Assembly (NCBI GenBank): GCA_947495075.1
Contig: CANLXH010000001.1
Span: forward strand, 1,878,654 to 1,942,653
Direction: 5' to 3'
DNA from: an uncultured Croceitalea sp.
GTDB lineage: Bacteria; Bacteroidota; Bacteroidia; Flavobacteriales; Flavobacteriaceae
DNA: 64,000 nt
In this document: positions 1 to 8,583 of the stretch, piece by piece
How the letters are laid out: each line of letters starts with the position of its first letter
Position numbering within the stretch: the first letter of the stretch is position 1
Notes under the pieces: generated by a model
The model's database searches: none
Seen by the model: only the letters and a program-made list of their open reading frames with translations
What the model was told of the DNA's origin: nothing
Program-made: the position numbers and the translations under genes

Positions 1-621
1 CATAAACTACTTGACCAAAAATTCTCTGAGGTAGTAGTAGTCCATAAAAACAATTTATTTAGTATAGTTCCTAAAACTTTATTTGATGAAAAAGAACTAG
101 CTAACTACTTAAAGTTTAACACCAAGCTTTTAGCGAACGACCATATTGTTTACGATGAACTAGAAAATCAAGATATGGTATGTGTATATGTTCCTTTTAC
201 GAACATTAACAACTATGTTTTCGATAATTTTGGAGAGTTCGAGTTTAGGCATAGTAGCACTGCTTTATTACATACCTTATTGCATCAAAAACCAAGTTCT
301 AAACCTGTTTGTTATGTCCATGTAGCAGAGAGAGAAATGGAACTAGTAGTGTTGAACCAGAAAAAAGTGATGCTCTACAATCAATTTAACTATCGTACAA
401 AAGAAGATTTCTTATACTATATTCTATTTGCTTTTGAACAACTCAACTTAGATACAGAGAATAATAAATTAAAGCTTTTTGGTAAGATTGAAGAGGATAA
501 TGAACTTTTTAAAATTTGTTATACGTACATTAAAAAAGTATCTGTTTTTCTTCCAAAACATACATCTTACACTTTTGAAGAAGGTACTGAAGAGTCTATA
601 GATTTAACGTTGTTCAACTAG
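1..621 (+). CDS. DUF3822 family protein (5' end outside window)
   Basis: The reading frame is open from the first base of the window, so the start lies to the left; a Met at 175 is internal. About 206 residues are visible. The protein has no signal peptide or membrane segment. The pattern (aromatic and acidic, with a C-terminal stretch ending in DLTLFN) matches the DUF3822 proteins that in Flavobacteriia precede rsmD, probably with an actin/ASKHA-like fold. The gene ends 5 bases before rsmD, so the two are likely cotranscribed. The molecular function is not known. Family call is by pattern and neighbourhood. Confidence 0.75.
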   Translation, partial: HKLLDQKFSEVVVVHKNNLFSIVPKTLFDEKELANYLKFNTKLLANDHIVYDELENQDMVCVYVPFTNINNYVFDNFGEFEFRHSSTALLHTLLHQKPSSKPVCYVHVAEREMELVVLNQKKVMLYNQFNYRTKEDFLYYILFAFEQLNLDTENNKLKLFGKIEEDNELFKICYTYIKKVSVFLPKHTSYTFEEGTEESIDLTLFN

Positions 622-626
622 GTCTC

Positions 627-1172
627 ATGCGCATTATTTCTGGAAAATATAAAGGAAAAAGACTTACTGCTCCTAAAAAATTACCAGTAAGACCTACAAC
701 TGATATGGCTAAAGAAGCCTTGTTTAATATTCTTAATAACCATTATTATTTTGAAGATATAACCGTTTTAGATTTATTTTCGGGAACTGGTAATATAAGT
801 TTTGAATTTGCTTCTAGAGGTACAAAAGCAATTACCGCTGTAGATGTGTATTCTGGTTGTATAAAGTATATTTCTACAACAGCTAAGGAACTTGGTTTTG
901 ATATAGGAGTACTAAAAAATGATGTATTTAAATTTTTGGAACGCACAAAGAGTAAGTATGATATAATTTTTGCAGATCCACCCTATAATTTTGATATTTC
1001 ACAGTTTTCTAAAATTCCTGAATTGGTTTTTTCAAATGGACTACTATCCGAAGAAGGGCTATTAATCATAGAACATTCAGAACAGACCGATTTAAGTGAA
1101 CTGCCTAATTTTACTGAAAAACGAAAATATGGTGGTAGTGTTTTTAGTTTTTTTGAAAAAAGCAGGTCATAA
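627..1172 (+). CDS. rsmD: 16S rRNA (guanine(966)-N(2))-methyltransferase RsmD
   Basis: This 181-residue protein begins MRIISGKYKGKRL, the usual RsmD N-terminus. It has the SAM-binding motif DLFSGTGNISFEFASRG (about residues 49-65) and the catalytic DPPY motif in IIFADPPYNFD (about 115-125). RsmD methylates G966 of 16S rRNA in the 30S subunit. It follows the DUF3822 gene by 5 bases. Its last 12 bases overlap the 3' end of RNase P RNA encoded on the other strand, and the RNA's terminator-like U-run lies inside the rsmD coding sequence. Confidence 0.95.
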   Translation: MRIISGKYKGKRLTAPKKLPVRPTTDMAKEALFNILNNHYYFEDITVLDLFSGTGNISFEFASRGTKAITAVDVYSGCIKYISTTAKELGFDIGVLKNDVFKFLERTKSKYDIIFADPPYNFDISQFSKIPELVFSNGLLSEEGLLIIEHSEQTDLSELPNFTEKRKYGGSVFSFFEKSRS

Positions 1173-1485
1173 GCCGGATTCTGTGAATCCCATTTCTAGG
1201 ACCTCCTTATCATTTATCTAGACTTATAGTTGCCTAAAAGTTCTAACCGCCTACCCTCTAACTCGAGCGTGCAGCTCTCTCCCGATAGCTATCGGGACAT
1301 TAGTATACATGGCGTTTCACCGTATAGAGTTTACCTGGTTTCACTACAGCCTAACTGTACTTGCTCTCTGTTGCACTGGTCCGCTCCGCCTAAACGGATG
1401 ACGGGTGTTACCCGCTATACTTGCACTATGGTGTCCGGACTTTCCTCGTTTCAATAAATTAAACCGCGATAAGGTGACCTGCTAA
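1161..1485 (-). ncRNA. rnpB: RNase P RNA (bacterial class A)
   Basis: On the minus strand the conserved core GAGGAAAGTCCGGACACC lies near the 5' end and ACAGAATCCGGCTTAT near the 3' end; together these are diagnostic of RNase P RNA. The ends pair: AGCAGGTC (plus 1476-1483) is the exact complement of GACCTGCT (plus 1161-1168), giving an 8-bp P1 helix. It is followed by a U-run, so P1 may act as the terminator. The RNA is the catalytic part of the enzyme that matures tRNA 5' ends. A 16-base palindrome (1281-1296) forms a stem inside the variable region. Exact ends are inferred from P1. Confidence 0.93.
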
Positions 1486-1488
1486 CAG

Positions 1489-1496
1489 CAAAGGTA
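1489..1496 (-). promoter_or_regulatory. -7 promoter element of rnpB
   Basis: On the minus strand this reads TACCTTTG, a match to the Bacteroidota TAnnTTTG -7 element. It ends about 5 bases before the 5' strand of P1, where transcription of rnpB should start. No clear TTTG -33 box was found. Confidence 0.55.
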
Positions 1497-1561
1497 ATCT
1501 AATTGTTAATAAAAAAATGGCTTAAATAAGCGATACTAGCTGTTATAGTAGGTGCTATTTT

Positions 1562-1569
1562 TATATTTG
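1562..1569 (+). promoter_or_regulatory. -7 promoter element of dnaX
   Basis: TATATTTG matches TAnnTTTG and lies 23 bases upstream of the dnaX TTG start. It sits back to back with the rnpB promoter. No good -33 box is visible. Confidence 0.5.
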
Positions 1570-1592
1570 TATAGCATCAAAATTTTGTTGTA

Positions 1593-3338
1593 TTGGAACC
1601 TTTTGTAGTATCTGCCAGAAAATATCGCCCCCAAACATTTAAAGATGTAGTTGGGCAACAATCTATTACCAATACGCTAACAAATGCTATAGAAAATAAT
1701 CATCTAGCTCAAGCTTTACTATTTTGTGGACCAAGAGGCGTAGGAAAAACTACATGTGCTCGAATACTAGCCAAAAAAATTAATTCTGATGGCACAGAAA
1801 GTCCTGATGAAGATTTTGCTTTCAATATTTTCGAGTTAGATGCGGCCTCGAATAATTCTGTTGACGATATTAGAAGTCTAATAGACCAAGTACGTATTCC
1901 ACCGCAAGTTGGAAAATACAAGGTGTATATTATTGATGAGGTACACATGTTATCCCAATCTGCATTTAATGCTTTTCTAAAAACATTAGAAGAACCTCCA
2001 AAGCATGCTATTTTTATTTTAGCCACTACGGAGAAGCATAAAATAATTCCTACTATACTATCTAGGTGCCAGATTTTTGATTTTAAACGCATCACTGTTA
2101 AAGACGCAGCAGAATACTTAAAATATATTGCTGAGGAACAAGGTGTAATTGCAGAAGAAGACGCTTTACATATAATTGCACAAAAGGCGGATGGTGCCAT
2201 GCGCGATGCTTTATCTATTTTTGATAGGGTTGTAAGTTTTTCTGGAAAAGACTTAACCAGAAAGGCAGTTACAGAAAATTTAAATGTTCTTGACTACGAT
2301 ACATTTTTTGAGACTACAGATTTACTCCTAGAAAACAAAATACCTGAGCTTTTACTTTTATTTAATAAAACACTTTCTTTAGGTTTTGATGGGCACCATT
2401 TTATAAATGGTTTAGCTTCTCACTTTAGAGATTTATTAGTGTGCCAACATCAAGAAACTATAACACTACTAGAAGTAGGTGACGCTACCAAAGAGAAATA
2501 CAAAATACAAGCTCAAAAAGCTAATCAGAACTTCCTTATTAAAGCACTAGATTTAGCCAATGAGTGTGATTTAAGTTACAGAACCAGTAAAAACCAACGT
2601 TTATTAGTTGAGTTAACTTTAATGAAGCTAGCGTCATTAACTTTTGGTACTGAAAAAAAAAAGCCTGATTTCATAGTTCCTGCCACTCATTTTAGAAGTC
2701 AGGATTATACCAAAGTCTCATCATCTTATTCAATTTCTGAAGAAGTAATTGTTGAACCAATCTCAGAAAAAATAGATAATAAGATAGTCCTTAAAGAAGA
2801 GATTCAAAAGCTTAATAATATTGAAGTAAAACCTATAGTTGCTAAGCCAACTCCTAAAATTGAATTAAAGAACTTACCACATCGAGTTTCAGGGCTTTCA
2901 ATTTCAAGTTTAAAAGCAAAGAAAGAACATCAGAACACAAAAAGTAACTCTTTAAAAGAAGAAGAAAAACCAACAGAAGCTTTTTCCGAGGAGGATATGC
3001 AAAAACATTGGGTTGACTTTGTTAAAAAATTAGATGATAAAGGAAAAAAGATATTAGCATCTAACTTAAATGCTGACACTCCTAAACTTAGAAATGAGAC
3101 GGTAATTTGGATTGAGCTACCAAATTCTACTATGAAGAAAGAGGTGGAGCGTGAACAAAGTCTTATGCTTAACTATCTAAAAGATCAGTTGAATAATTAT
3201 GAAATTTCACTTCAAATTACTGTAAACGAAGAAACTTTAAAAAAATTCGCGTTTACACCAGAAGAAAAGTATGAGAAGCTAAGGGAAAAGAATCCTGTAA
3301 TAGACTTACTAAGAAAAGAATTTGATTTAGACTTATAA
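1593..3338 (+). CDS. dnaX: DNA polymerase III subunit gamma/tau
   Basis: This 581-residue clamp-loader ATPase has Walker A GPRGVGKT (46-53), Walker B DEVH (115-118) and the sensor-1 region LATTEKHKIIPTILSRC. Domain III ends near residue 350, followed by a charged linker and a tau-type C-terminus. The start is TTG at 1593, because the protein then begins MEPFVVSARKYRPQTF and no in-frame ATG lies upstream. The four-Cys zinc module usually found between Walker A and Walker B is absent. Ten A residues at 2653-2662 contain an in-phase A AAA AAG heptamer, which could yield a 358-residue gamma-like form. The 3' end overlaps the convergent TMEM220-like gene by 6 bases. Confidence 0.95.
   Translation: MEPFVVSARKYRPQTFKDVVGQQSITNTLTNAIENNHLAQALLFCGPRGVGKTTCARILAKKINSDGTESPDEDFAFNIFELDAASNNSVDDIRSLIDQVRIPPQVGKYKVYIIDEVHMLSQSAFNAFLKTLEEPPKHAIFILATTEKHKIIPTILSRCQIFDFKRITVKDAAEYLKYIAEEQGVIAEEDALHIIAQKADGAMRDALSIFDRVVSFSGKDLTRKAVTENLNVLDYDTFFETTDLLLENKIPELLLLFNKTLSLGFDGHHFINGLASHFRDLLVCQHQETITLLEVGDATKEKYKIQAQKANQNFLIKALDLANECDLSYRTSKNQRLLVELTLMKLASLTFGTEKKKPDFIVPATHFRSQDYTKVSSSYSISEEVIVEPISEKIDNKIVLKEEIQKLNNIEVKPIVAKPTPKIELKNLPHRVSGLSISSLKAKKEHQNTKSNSLKEEEKPTEAFSEEDMQKHWVDFVKKLDDKGKKILASNLNADTPKLRNETVIWIELPNSTMKKEVEREQSLMLNYLKDQLNNYEISLQITVNEETLKKFAFTPEEKYEKLREKNPVIDLLRKEFDLDL
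2657..2703 (+). promoter_or_regulatory. candidate programmed frameshift/slippage signal in dnaX
   Basis: A AAA AAG (2657-2663) is in the dnaX reading phase and lies at the end of ten consecutive A. After a -1 slip the next codons are GCC and TGA (2666-2668), so translation would stop at residue 358. CCTGATTTC (2664-2672) can pair with GAAGTCAGG (2695-2703) in a 9-bp stem with one G-U pair and a 22-base loop. The heptamer is the one used by E. coli dnaX. The stem starts directly after the heptamer, closer than usual, and no Shine-Dalgarno-like stimulator is seen. Confidence 0.5.
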
Positions 3339-3680
3339 TCTTTTCCTTAAAACAAAGGCATAAAAAAAGAAAACTAAGGCAATAATTAATAGTCCAAATG
3401 CCTCGCGACCTAACTCTACGGTCTTCATATCTCCATCATCTAAATCAAACCCTTGAAAATTTAAAGGGTATAAGTATACAAAACCAGCTAAACATATTAT
3501 CCCTAATATCAAAGCCACCTTCATTCCTAATTTACCTTTGGAAAAAAGAAATGAAATAATTGCTGCAGTTCCATAGATTAAAATCCAAATAAATGAATCT
3601 GGGTCATTGTATTGTAATACCGATGTGACACCGAACAAAATAGTAAATAGATAACCTAATGATTTTAACCCAACTTTCAT
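3333..3680 (-). CDS. TMEM220-like small membrane protein
   Basis: The 115-residue protein has four predicted membrane helices and the QYNDPD motif after the first helix, which marks the TMEM220 (transmembrane family 220) group. The ATG at 3680 (MKVGLKSLGYLF) is preferred over an upstream TTG at 3725, because the upstream stretch is charged and would precede the first helix. The role is unknown. It is convergent with dnaX and shares 6 bases with its end. Confidence 0.65.
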   Translation of the reverse strand: MKVGLKSLGYLFTILFGVTSVLQYNDPDSFIWILIYGTAAIISFLFSKGKLGMKVALILGIICLAGFVYLYPLNFQGFDLDDGDMKTVELGREAFGLLIIALVFFFYAFVLRKRL

Positions 3681-3781
3681 TCTCTTCTGTTCTACTTCAA
3701 ATTTTTTGATATAGTAATTTACCAAAAATTACTTTGTCCATTAGATTATAAGATGGTTATTAAGATTAATTGAATACTTAA

Positions 3782-3789
3782 TATCTTTG
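3782..3789 (+). promoter_or_regulatory. -7 promoter element of miaE
   Basis: TATCTTTG matches TAnnTTTG and lies 20 bases before the miaE ATG, giving a short leader of about 14 bases. Confidence 0.45.
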
Positions 3790-3809
3790 CCTTCATTTAT
3801 TTTGTTAAT

Positions 3810-4391
3810 ATGCTAGGTTTAAAATTACCAACAGACCCAAGATGGGTGAATATTGTTGAAAAGAATATAGAAGAAATACTTACTGATCATGCTTACTGCG
3901 AACAAAAAGCTGCTAGCACTGCTATTTCACTTATTGTCTCTTTTCCCGAGTACACAGATTTAATACAAGAAATGATTGCACTTTCTAGAGAAGAAATGGG
4001 ACATTTTAAAATGGTTCACGACTTGATTCTAAAACGTGGAGCTATATTAGGTAGAGACCGTAAGGACGAATACGTACTACAATTATTAAAATTCTTTCCA
4101 AAGGGAGGAAGTCGGACTACCCAATTAGTGCATCGCCTTTTGTATGCTGCTTTAATTGAAGCAAGAAGTTGCGAACGCTTTAGATTACTATCTGAAGAAC
4201 TGGAAGACAAAGAGCTTTCAGAATTTTACTATAAGTTAATGGTTAGCGAGGCAAGCCACTATACCATGTTTTTAAAATTCGCCCGCAAATATGGTGAACT
4301 TGAAGAAGTAAATCAGAAATGGCAAGACTTACTAGATTATGAAGCACAAATCATGAAAAATCTAGGTAATAAAGAAACTATTCTCGGCTAA
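3810..4391 (+). CDS. miaE: tRNA-(ms[2]io[6]A)-hydroxylase (MiaE)
   Basis: The 193-residue protein is a ferritin-like di-iron enzyme. Candidate metal ligands lie in EQKAAS (about 31), EEMGHF (about 61), EARSCERF (about 117) and EASHYTMF (about 147), the paired E and ExxH pattern of the family. MiaE hydroxylates the isopentenyl group of modified A37 in tRNA. It has its own likely promoter and stands alone, convergent with ppk1 at a 1-base gap. Confidence 0.85.
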   Translation: MLGLKLPTDPRWVNIVEKNIEEILTDHAYCEQKAASTAISLIVSFPEYTDLIQEMIALSREEMGHFKMVHDLILKRGAILGRDRKDEYVLQLLKFFPKGGSRTTQLVHRLLYAALIEARSCERFRLLSEELEDKELSEFYYKLMVSEASHYTMFLKFARKYGELEEVNQKWQDLLDYEAQIMKNLGNKETILG

Positions 4392-4392
4392 A

Positions 4393-6474
4393 TTATGCTT
4401 CTAGTTTTTTCTGATAGTACTCATATAGTGCAAATTGCGAACGTACTTTTGGCTTGTCATCTTTCTTATATGCATTATCATGTTTTGAGGAAAAGACCCT
4501 TGCTTTAACATTATCATTCCATGAAATTTCAAAGGTTTCCAATAACTCCTCCTTTACTTCTTCATCATAGATAGGACAGCCCACTTCGACACGATTATCT
4601 AGATTTCTTGTCATCCAATCTGCTGAAGAAATATAAACTTTCGGATTACCCTCATTACCAAAAATGAATAATCTAGGATGCTCTAAAAACTTATCTACAA
4701 CACTAATAGCTTCAATATTTTCACTAAGCCCTTCCACACCTGGTATTAAACAGCAAATACCTCTAATAATTAATTGCACTTTAACACCAGCCCTACTTGC
4801 TTCATAAAGCTTATCAACCATTTTAAAGGATGTAAAGCTGTTCATTTTAATTTTAATATACGCTTCTTTACCTACTAAGGCATTTGCAATTTCATTATCG
4901 ATAAGCTTACTGAATACATTTTTTGTATAATGAGGCGATACAATTAGATGCTTGTACTTATTTATTTTATAGGTGGTTTCGAAGAAATTAAATACTTTTT
5001 GCAGCTCTTTTAATATTGGTTCATGCGCTGTAAATAAGGTGTAATCCGTATAGATTTTTGCAGTGGACTCGTTAAAATTCCCAGTACTTATAAATCCATA
5101 ACGTTTGGTCTTACCCGATTCTTCCCTGTCAATTAAACATATTTTACTATGCACTTTAAGTCCAGGAATGCCAAAAATTAATTTAATTCCCTCTTCTTGA
5201 AGTTGATTGGCATATTCTATATTAGCCTGCTCATCAAAACGAGCTTGTAACTCAATCTGCACGGTTACTTGCTTTCCGTTTTTGGCAGCATTTATAAGTG
5301 CCGCAGCAACCTGTGAGTTACTTGCTAACCTGTATACCGTAATTTGTATCGACTTTACTAAAGGATCTAAAGCAGCTTCTTTTAAAAATTTAATTACGTA
5401 GGAGTAGGTATGATAAGGTGTATATATTAGATAGTCTTTTTTAGCTATCCTCTCTAAGATACTACCTTCTAATCCAAGACCTTTGACTGGTAGCGGGGTG
5501 ATTTTATCATATAACAAATCTTGTCTTCCCAAACTTGGAAAACCCATATAATCCCTACGGTTATGGTATCTTCCACCCGGTATAACACTATCCGTTTCCT
5601 CAATATTCATTTTTTCTTTAAGGAATCGTAAAGTATCTATTCTTATTTTTTTGTCATATACAAAACGAACTGGGTCACCAATCTTTCTATGCTCAACACT
5701 AGAAGAAATCTTCTCTATAAAACTTTTGCTCAAATCATTGTCTATATCCAATTCTGCATCTCTAGTAATCTTAATCATATGAGCAGAAATCTCTTCGTAA
5801 TCAAACATGGTAAATATGTCGTCCAAACAAAAGCGGATTAAATCATCTAGAATTATAATATAGTTTTTACCGTTTTCTTTTGGTAACTCTACAAAACGAT
5901 CAATGCCTTTTGGAATCTCAATTAAAGCGTATTGCATTTCAGTTTTACGCTTTAAAAAGCCACTTTGTTCCTTCTTAAGAACCATTTTCACAGCCAGATA
6001 TGCTGCTGTATCTTTAAGTGTAGGAAACTCGGTAAGGTTATTTAATATAATCGTAATTAATTCTGGATTTACTTTACGTAAAAAATAGTCTTTTAGAAAC
6101 TCTCCTTGTTTGACAGAAACTTCAGTTTCGTTAATAATTTGAATATTCTCAGTAGCTAATTCGGCTTCTATTTTTCTTAATATTTCTAAGCTCTTTGATT
6201 GTTGTTTAATTACAACTTGTGTAATCTCTTCTAACAAATCTTTGGCTTTTTCGCCACCTAGAACACTTTTTCCACTTTTTCCGGCTTCAACAATGCGCTT
6301 TACCGTAGCATAACGTACTTTAAAGAATTCATCCAGATTATTACTGAAAATACCTAAAAAACGCAGCCGTTCTATTAAAGGTACATTCTTATCCGCACTT
6401 TCTTGTAATACTCTATCATTAAAATGCAACCAGCTAATTTCTCTGTTTACATACTCGTTTTGAGGTTTAGTCAT
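4393..6474 (-). CDS. ppk1: polyphosphate kinase 1
   Basis: The 693-residue enzyme makes inorganic polyphosphate reversibly from ATP. The N-terminus NEYVNREISWLHFNDRVLQ and the active-site VHSKICLIDR (441-450, with His442 the likely phosphohistidine) are typical of PPK1, as are the two phospholipase-D-like C-terminal domains. The ATG at 6474 is chosen because it lies one base after the sixA stop and gives the normal family length; a longer reading would overlap sixA by about 80 bases. It is the last gene of the run pyrR-pyrB-rnz-pdxH-sixA-ppk1. Pairing with SixA suggests linked phosphohistidine chemistry, which is an inference. Confidence 0.95.
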   Translation of the reverse strand: MTKPQNEYVNREISWLHFNDRVLQESADKNVPLIERLRFLGIFSNNLDEFFKVRYATVKRIVEAGKSGKSVLGGEKAKDLLEEITQVVIKQQSKSLEILRKIEAELATENIQIINETEVSVKQGEFLKDYFLRKVNPELITIILNNLTEFPTLKDTAAYLAVKMVLKKEQSGFLKRKTEMQYALIEIPKGIDRFVELPKENGKNYIIILDDLIRFCLDDIFTMFDYEEISAHMIKITRDAELDIDNDLSKSFIEKISSSVEHRKIGDPVRFVYDKKIRIDTLRFLKEKMNIEETDSVIPGGRYHNRRDYMGFPSLGRQDLLYDKITPLPVKGLGLEGSILERIAKKDYLIYTPYHTYSYVIKFLKEAALDPLVKSIQITVYRLASNSQVAAALINAAKNGKQVTVQIELQARFDEQANIEYANQLQEEGIKLIFGIPGLKVHSKICLIDREESGKTKRYGFISTGNFNESTAKIYTDYTLFTAHEPILKELQKVFNFFETTYKINKYKHLIVSPHYTKNVFSKLIDNEIANALVGKEAYIKIKMNSFTSFKMVDKLYEASRAGVKVQLIIRGICCLIPGVEGLSENIEAISVVDKFLEHPRLFIFGNEGNPKVYISSADWMTRNLDNRVEVGCPIYDEEVKEELLETFEISWNDNVKARVFSSKHDNAYKKDDKPKVRSQFALYEYYQKKLEA

Positions 6475-6475
6475 G

Positions 6476-6961
6476 CTATCGTAGCTCTTTTGGAAAAATA
6501 ACTTTTGTTGTTTTGCCTTTTGTGATTTTTTCCCAACTTTCTGTTGAAAACTCAATCTTTGTTAATCCTGATGTAGGAACATTTTCAATATACCTATCTC
6601 CCAGCGTATTTACAAGTGTTGTTAAAGCATAATTGTGTCCAAAAACCAAAATAGTTTTATGCACATTATTTGTATGCTTTAAAAAAGTAAGTACACTTTC
6701 ACCAGAAAAATCATATAACTCCCTACTAACCAAAAGTTTATTTAAATCGAAATCTAAAGTTCTTAAAAAAATCATACAGGTATGTAAGGCTCTATTCGCA
6801 GGACTAGAGAATGCATAATCTATATTTATTTTTAAAGATTTTAAGTAATCTGCAACTAAATGTGCATCATTAATCCCTTTTTGTTTTAGTGGTCTATCTT
6901 GGTCACTTACATTATATTCCCAAGAAGATTTTGCATGTCTTACAAATAATACTGTACGCAT
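6476..6961 (-). CDS. sixA: SixA-like phosphohistidine phosphatase (histidine phosphatase superfamily)
   Basis: The 161-residue protein starts MRTVLFVRHAKSSW. The RHA motif supplies the catalytic histidine, and VFGHNYALTTLV holds the second conserved histidine, as in SixA. SixA enzymes remove phosphate from phosphohistidine on proteins. The ATG at 6961 is favoured since the catalytic strand begins there; an upstream in-frame start at 6994 would run into pdxH. It is 5 bases downstream of pdxH and 1 base upstream of ppk1, so translation with ppk1 is probably coupled. The physiological substrate is unknown. Confidence 0.85.
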   Translation of the reverse strand: MRTVLFVRHAKSSWEYNVSDQDRPLKQKGINDAHLVADYLKSLKINIDYAFSSPANRALHTCMIFLRTLDFDLNKLLVSRELYDFSGESVLTFLKHTNNVHKTILVFGHNYALTTLVNTLGDRYIENVPTSGLTKIEFSTESWEKITKGKTTKVIFPKELR

Positions 6962-6966
6962 AAAAT

Positions 6967-7614
6967 TTAAGGTTGTAGACGTTCTATTTTCCAATTAAAA
7001 TCTTCTTGTAAAGTATATCTAATTCTATCATGTAAACGATTTGGTCTTCCTTGCCAAAACTCAATAGAAATAGGCTTCACCAAATATCCACCCCAATATT
7101 TAGGTCTTGCTACTTCTTTGCCTTCATATTCTTTTTCCAAATCCTTGAGACGGTCTTCCATTAGCTTTCGAGAAGCTACAACCCTACTCTGCTCCGATAC
7201 TATGGCTCCCAGCTTACTGCCTAGCGGGCGCGATTCAAAATAACCGTCCGATAAATTCTCAGCTATTTTTTCGGCCTTGCCTTTTATGATTACTTGCCGC
7301 TCTAGATTAGGCCAAAAAAAGGACAGGCAAGTCGATGGATTATTTTCTAGTGATTTCCCTTTTTCACTCTCGTAATTCGTGTAAAAAATAAAGCCTTCGT
7401 GGGTATACTTTTTCATTAACACTACTCTATTCTTAGGAAAACCATCCAAACCAATTGTGGAGACTGTCATTGCATTTGGTTCTTCGAGCCCATCAGTTTT
7501 TTCAACTTCGTAAAACCATTTTTGAAACTGCTCAATAGGGTTCTCTAGAATTGAAGCTTCATTCAACTCACTTTTATCATAAGATTTTCTGTAGTCACCT
7601 AAGTCTTTTTCCAT
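6967..7614 (-). CDS. pdxH: pyridoxamine 5'-phosphate oxidase
   Basis: The 215-residue flavoprotein oxidises pyridoxamine or pyridoxine 5'-phosphate to pyridoxal phosphate, using FMN. The conserved blocks NAMTVSTIGLDGFPKNRVVLMK, GFIFYTNYESEKGKSLE and the C-terminal FWQGRPNRLHDRIRY are all present, and the length is normal. It lies inside the minus-strand run between rnz (63-base gap) and sixA (5-base gap). Confidence 0.95.
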   Translation of the reverse strand: MEKDLGDYRKSYDKSELNEASILENPIEQFQKWFYEVEKTDGLEEPNAMTVSTIGLDGFPKNRVVLMKKYTHEGFIFYTNYESEKGKSLENNPSTCLSFFWPNLERQVIIKGKAEKIAENLSDGYFESRPLGSKLGAIVSEQSRVVASRKLMEDRLKDLEKEYEGKEVARPKYWGGYLVKPISIEFWQGRPNRLHDRIRYTLQEDFNWKIERLQP

Positions 7615-7677
7615 AGTAATTCAAAGTTCAGCAAAAGAAGGGAGAAGAGAAAATTAAAACCAACTGATATGTTTCGT

Positions 7678-8583
7678 CTATATTTCAAAAATCTTACCAT
7701 CCTCTGCCAATTCCACATTCTTGAACACAGGCTGCGCTTCTTCTTTAAAAAGTTCAAGTGATTTATATCGCGTAGAATAATGTCCTAATAGCAGCTTTTT
7801 TACATTAGCCTTTTTTGCTATTGTAGCGGCTTCTTTAGCTGTAGAATGTTTAGTTTTAGAACATAAACTTTGTTCTGTTTCTAGAAAAGTAGATTCATGG
7901 TATAACAAATCAACTTTTTCTATTTGAGGGATAATATCCTCTTTATACGCCGTATCACTGCAAAAAGCATAACGCTTTGGTTTTGGCGGGTCTAAGGTTA
8001 ATTTTGAATTAGAAATTATCTCACCATTTTTAGAAATACCATCTTTACCATTTTTAATATTTCTAAACTCACTTTTATCTATTCCATACTTTGCAACTGC
8101 TTCGACATCAAGAACTCGTGGTGCCGTTTTTTCTTCAAATAAAAAACCGTTGGTATAAATTCTATGATTTAATGGTATGGTTGTTACAGAAACCTTATCA
8201 TCTTCAAAAATAAGCTCGGACTCTTTTGACTCTAGCTCATGAAACAATAATGGATAATTAGTCCATGAGTCTCCTAATTTTAAAAATAGTGTAATTGCTT
8301 CTTTTATTCCTTTTGGACCATAAATATGAAGTTCCGATTCTCTTCCTAGTAATCTAAATGTAGATATTAGTCCAGGTAAACCAAAAAAGTGATCTCCATG
8401 TAAATGGGAAATAAATATGTGTTTGATGCGCGAAAACTTCAATTTATGTTTTCGCAATTGCACTTGAGTACCTTCCCCACAGTCTATTAAAAACATGTGG
8501 TTTCTAATTTCCAATAATTGAGAAGTAGGATTAGTAAGTGTTCGTGGAGTGGCAGAATAGCAACCTAGAATGGTTAATTTCAT
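7678..8583 (-). CDS. rnz: ribonuclease Z
   Basis: The 301-residue metallo-beta-lactamase-fold endonuclease matures tRNA 3' ends. The zinc motif HLHGDHFFGLPG (His60, His62, Asp64, His65) is intact, and further ligands are seen in FCSDTAY and LLLGHYSTRY. The length is that of the short RNase Z form. Its ATG overlaps the stop of the preceding small gene (ATGA), which points to translational coupling. Confidence 0.95.
   Translation of the reverse strand: MKLTILGCYSATPRTLTNPTSQLLEIRNHMFLIDCGEGTQVQLRKHKLKFSRIKHIFISHLHGDHFFGLPGLISTFRLLGRESELHIYGPKGIKEAITLFLKLGDSWTNYPLLFHELESKESELIFEDDKVSVTTIPLNHRIYTNGFLFEEKTAPRVLDVEAVAKYGIDKSEFRNIKNGKDGISKNGEIISNSKLTLDPPKPKRYAFCSDTAYKEDIIPQIEKVDLLYHESTFLETEQSLCSKTKHSTAKEAATIAKKANVKKLLLGHYSTRYKSLELFKEEAQPVFKNVELAEDGKIFEI

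Noticed and set aside
1230-1457. Open frame of 75 codons in the rsmD-dnaX gap
   Set aside because: It lies entirely within RNase P RNA, on the opposite strand; its composition follows the RNA, not a protein.
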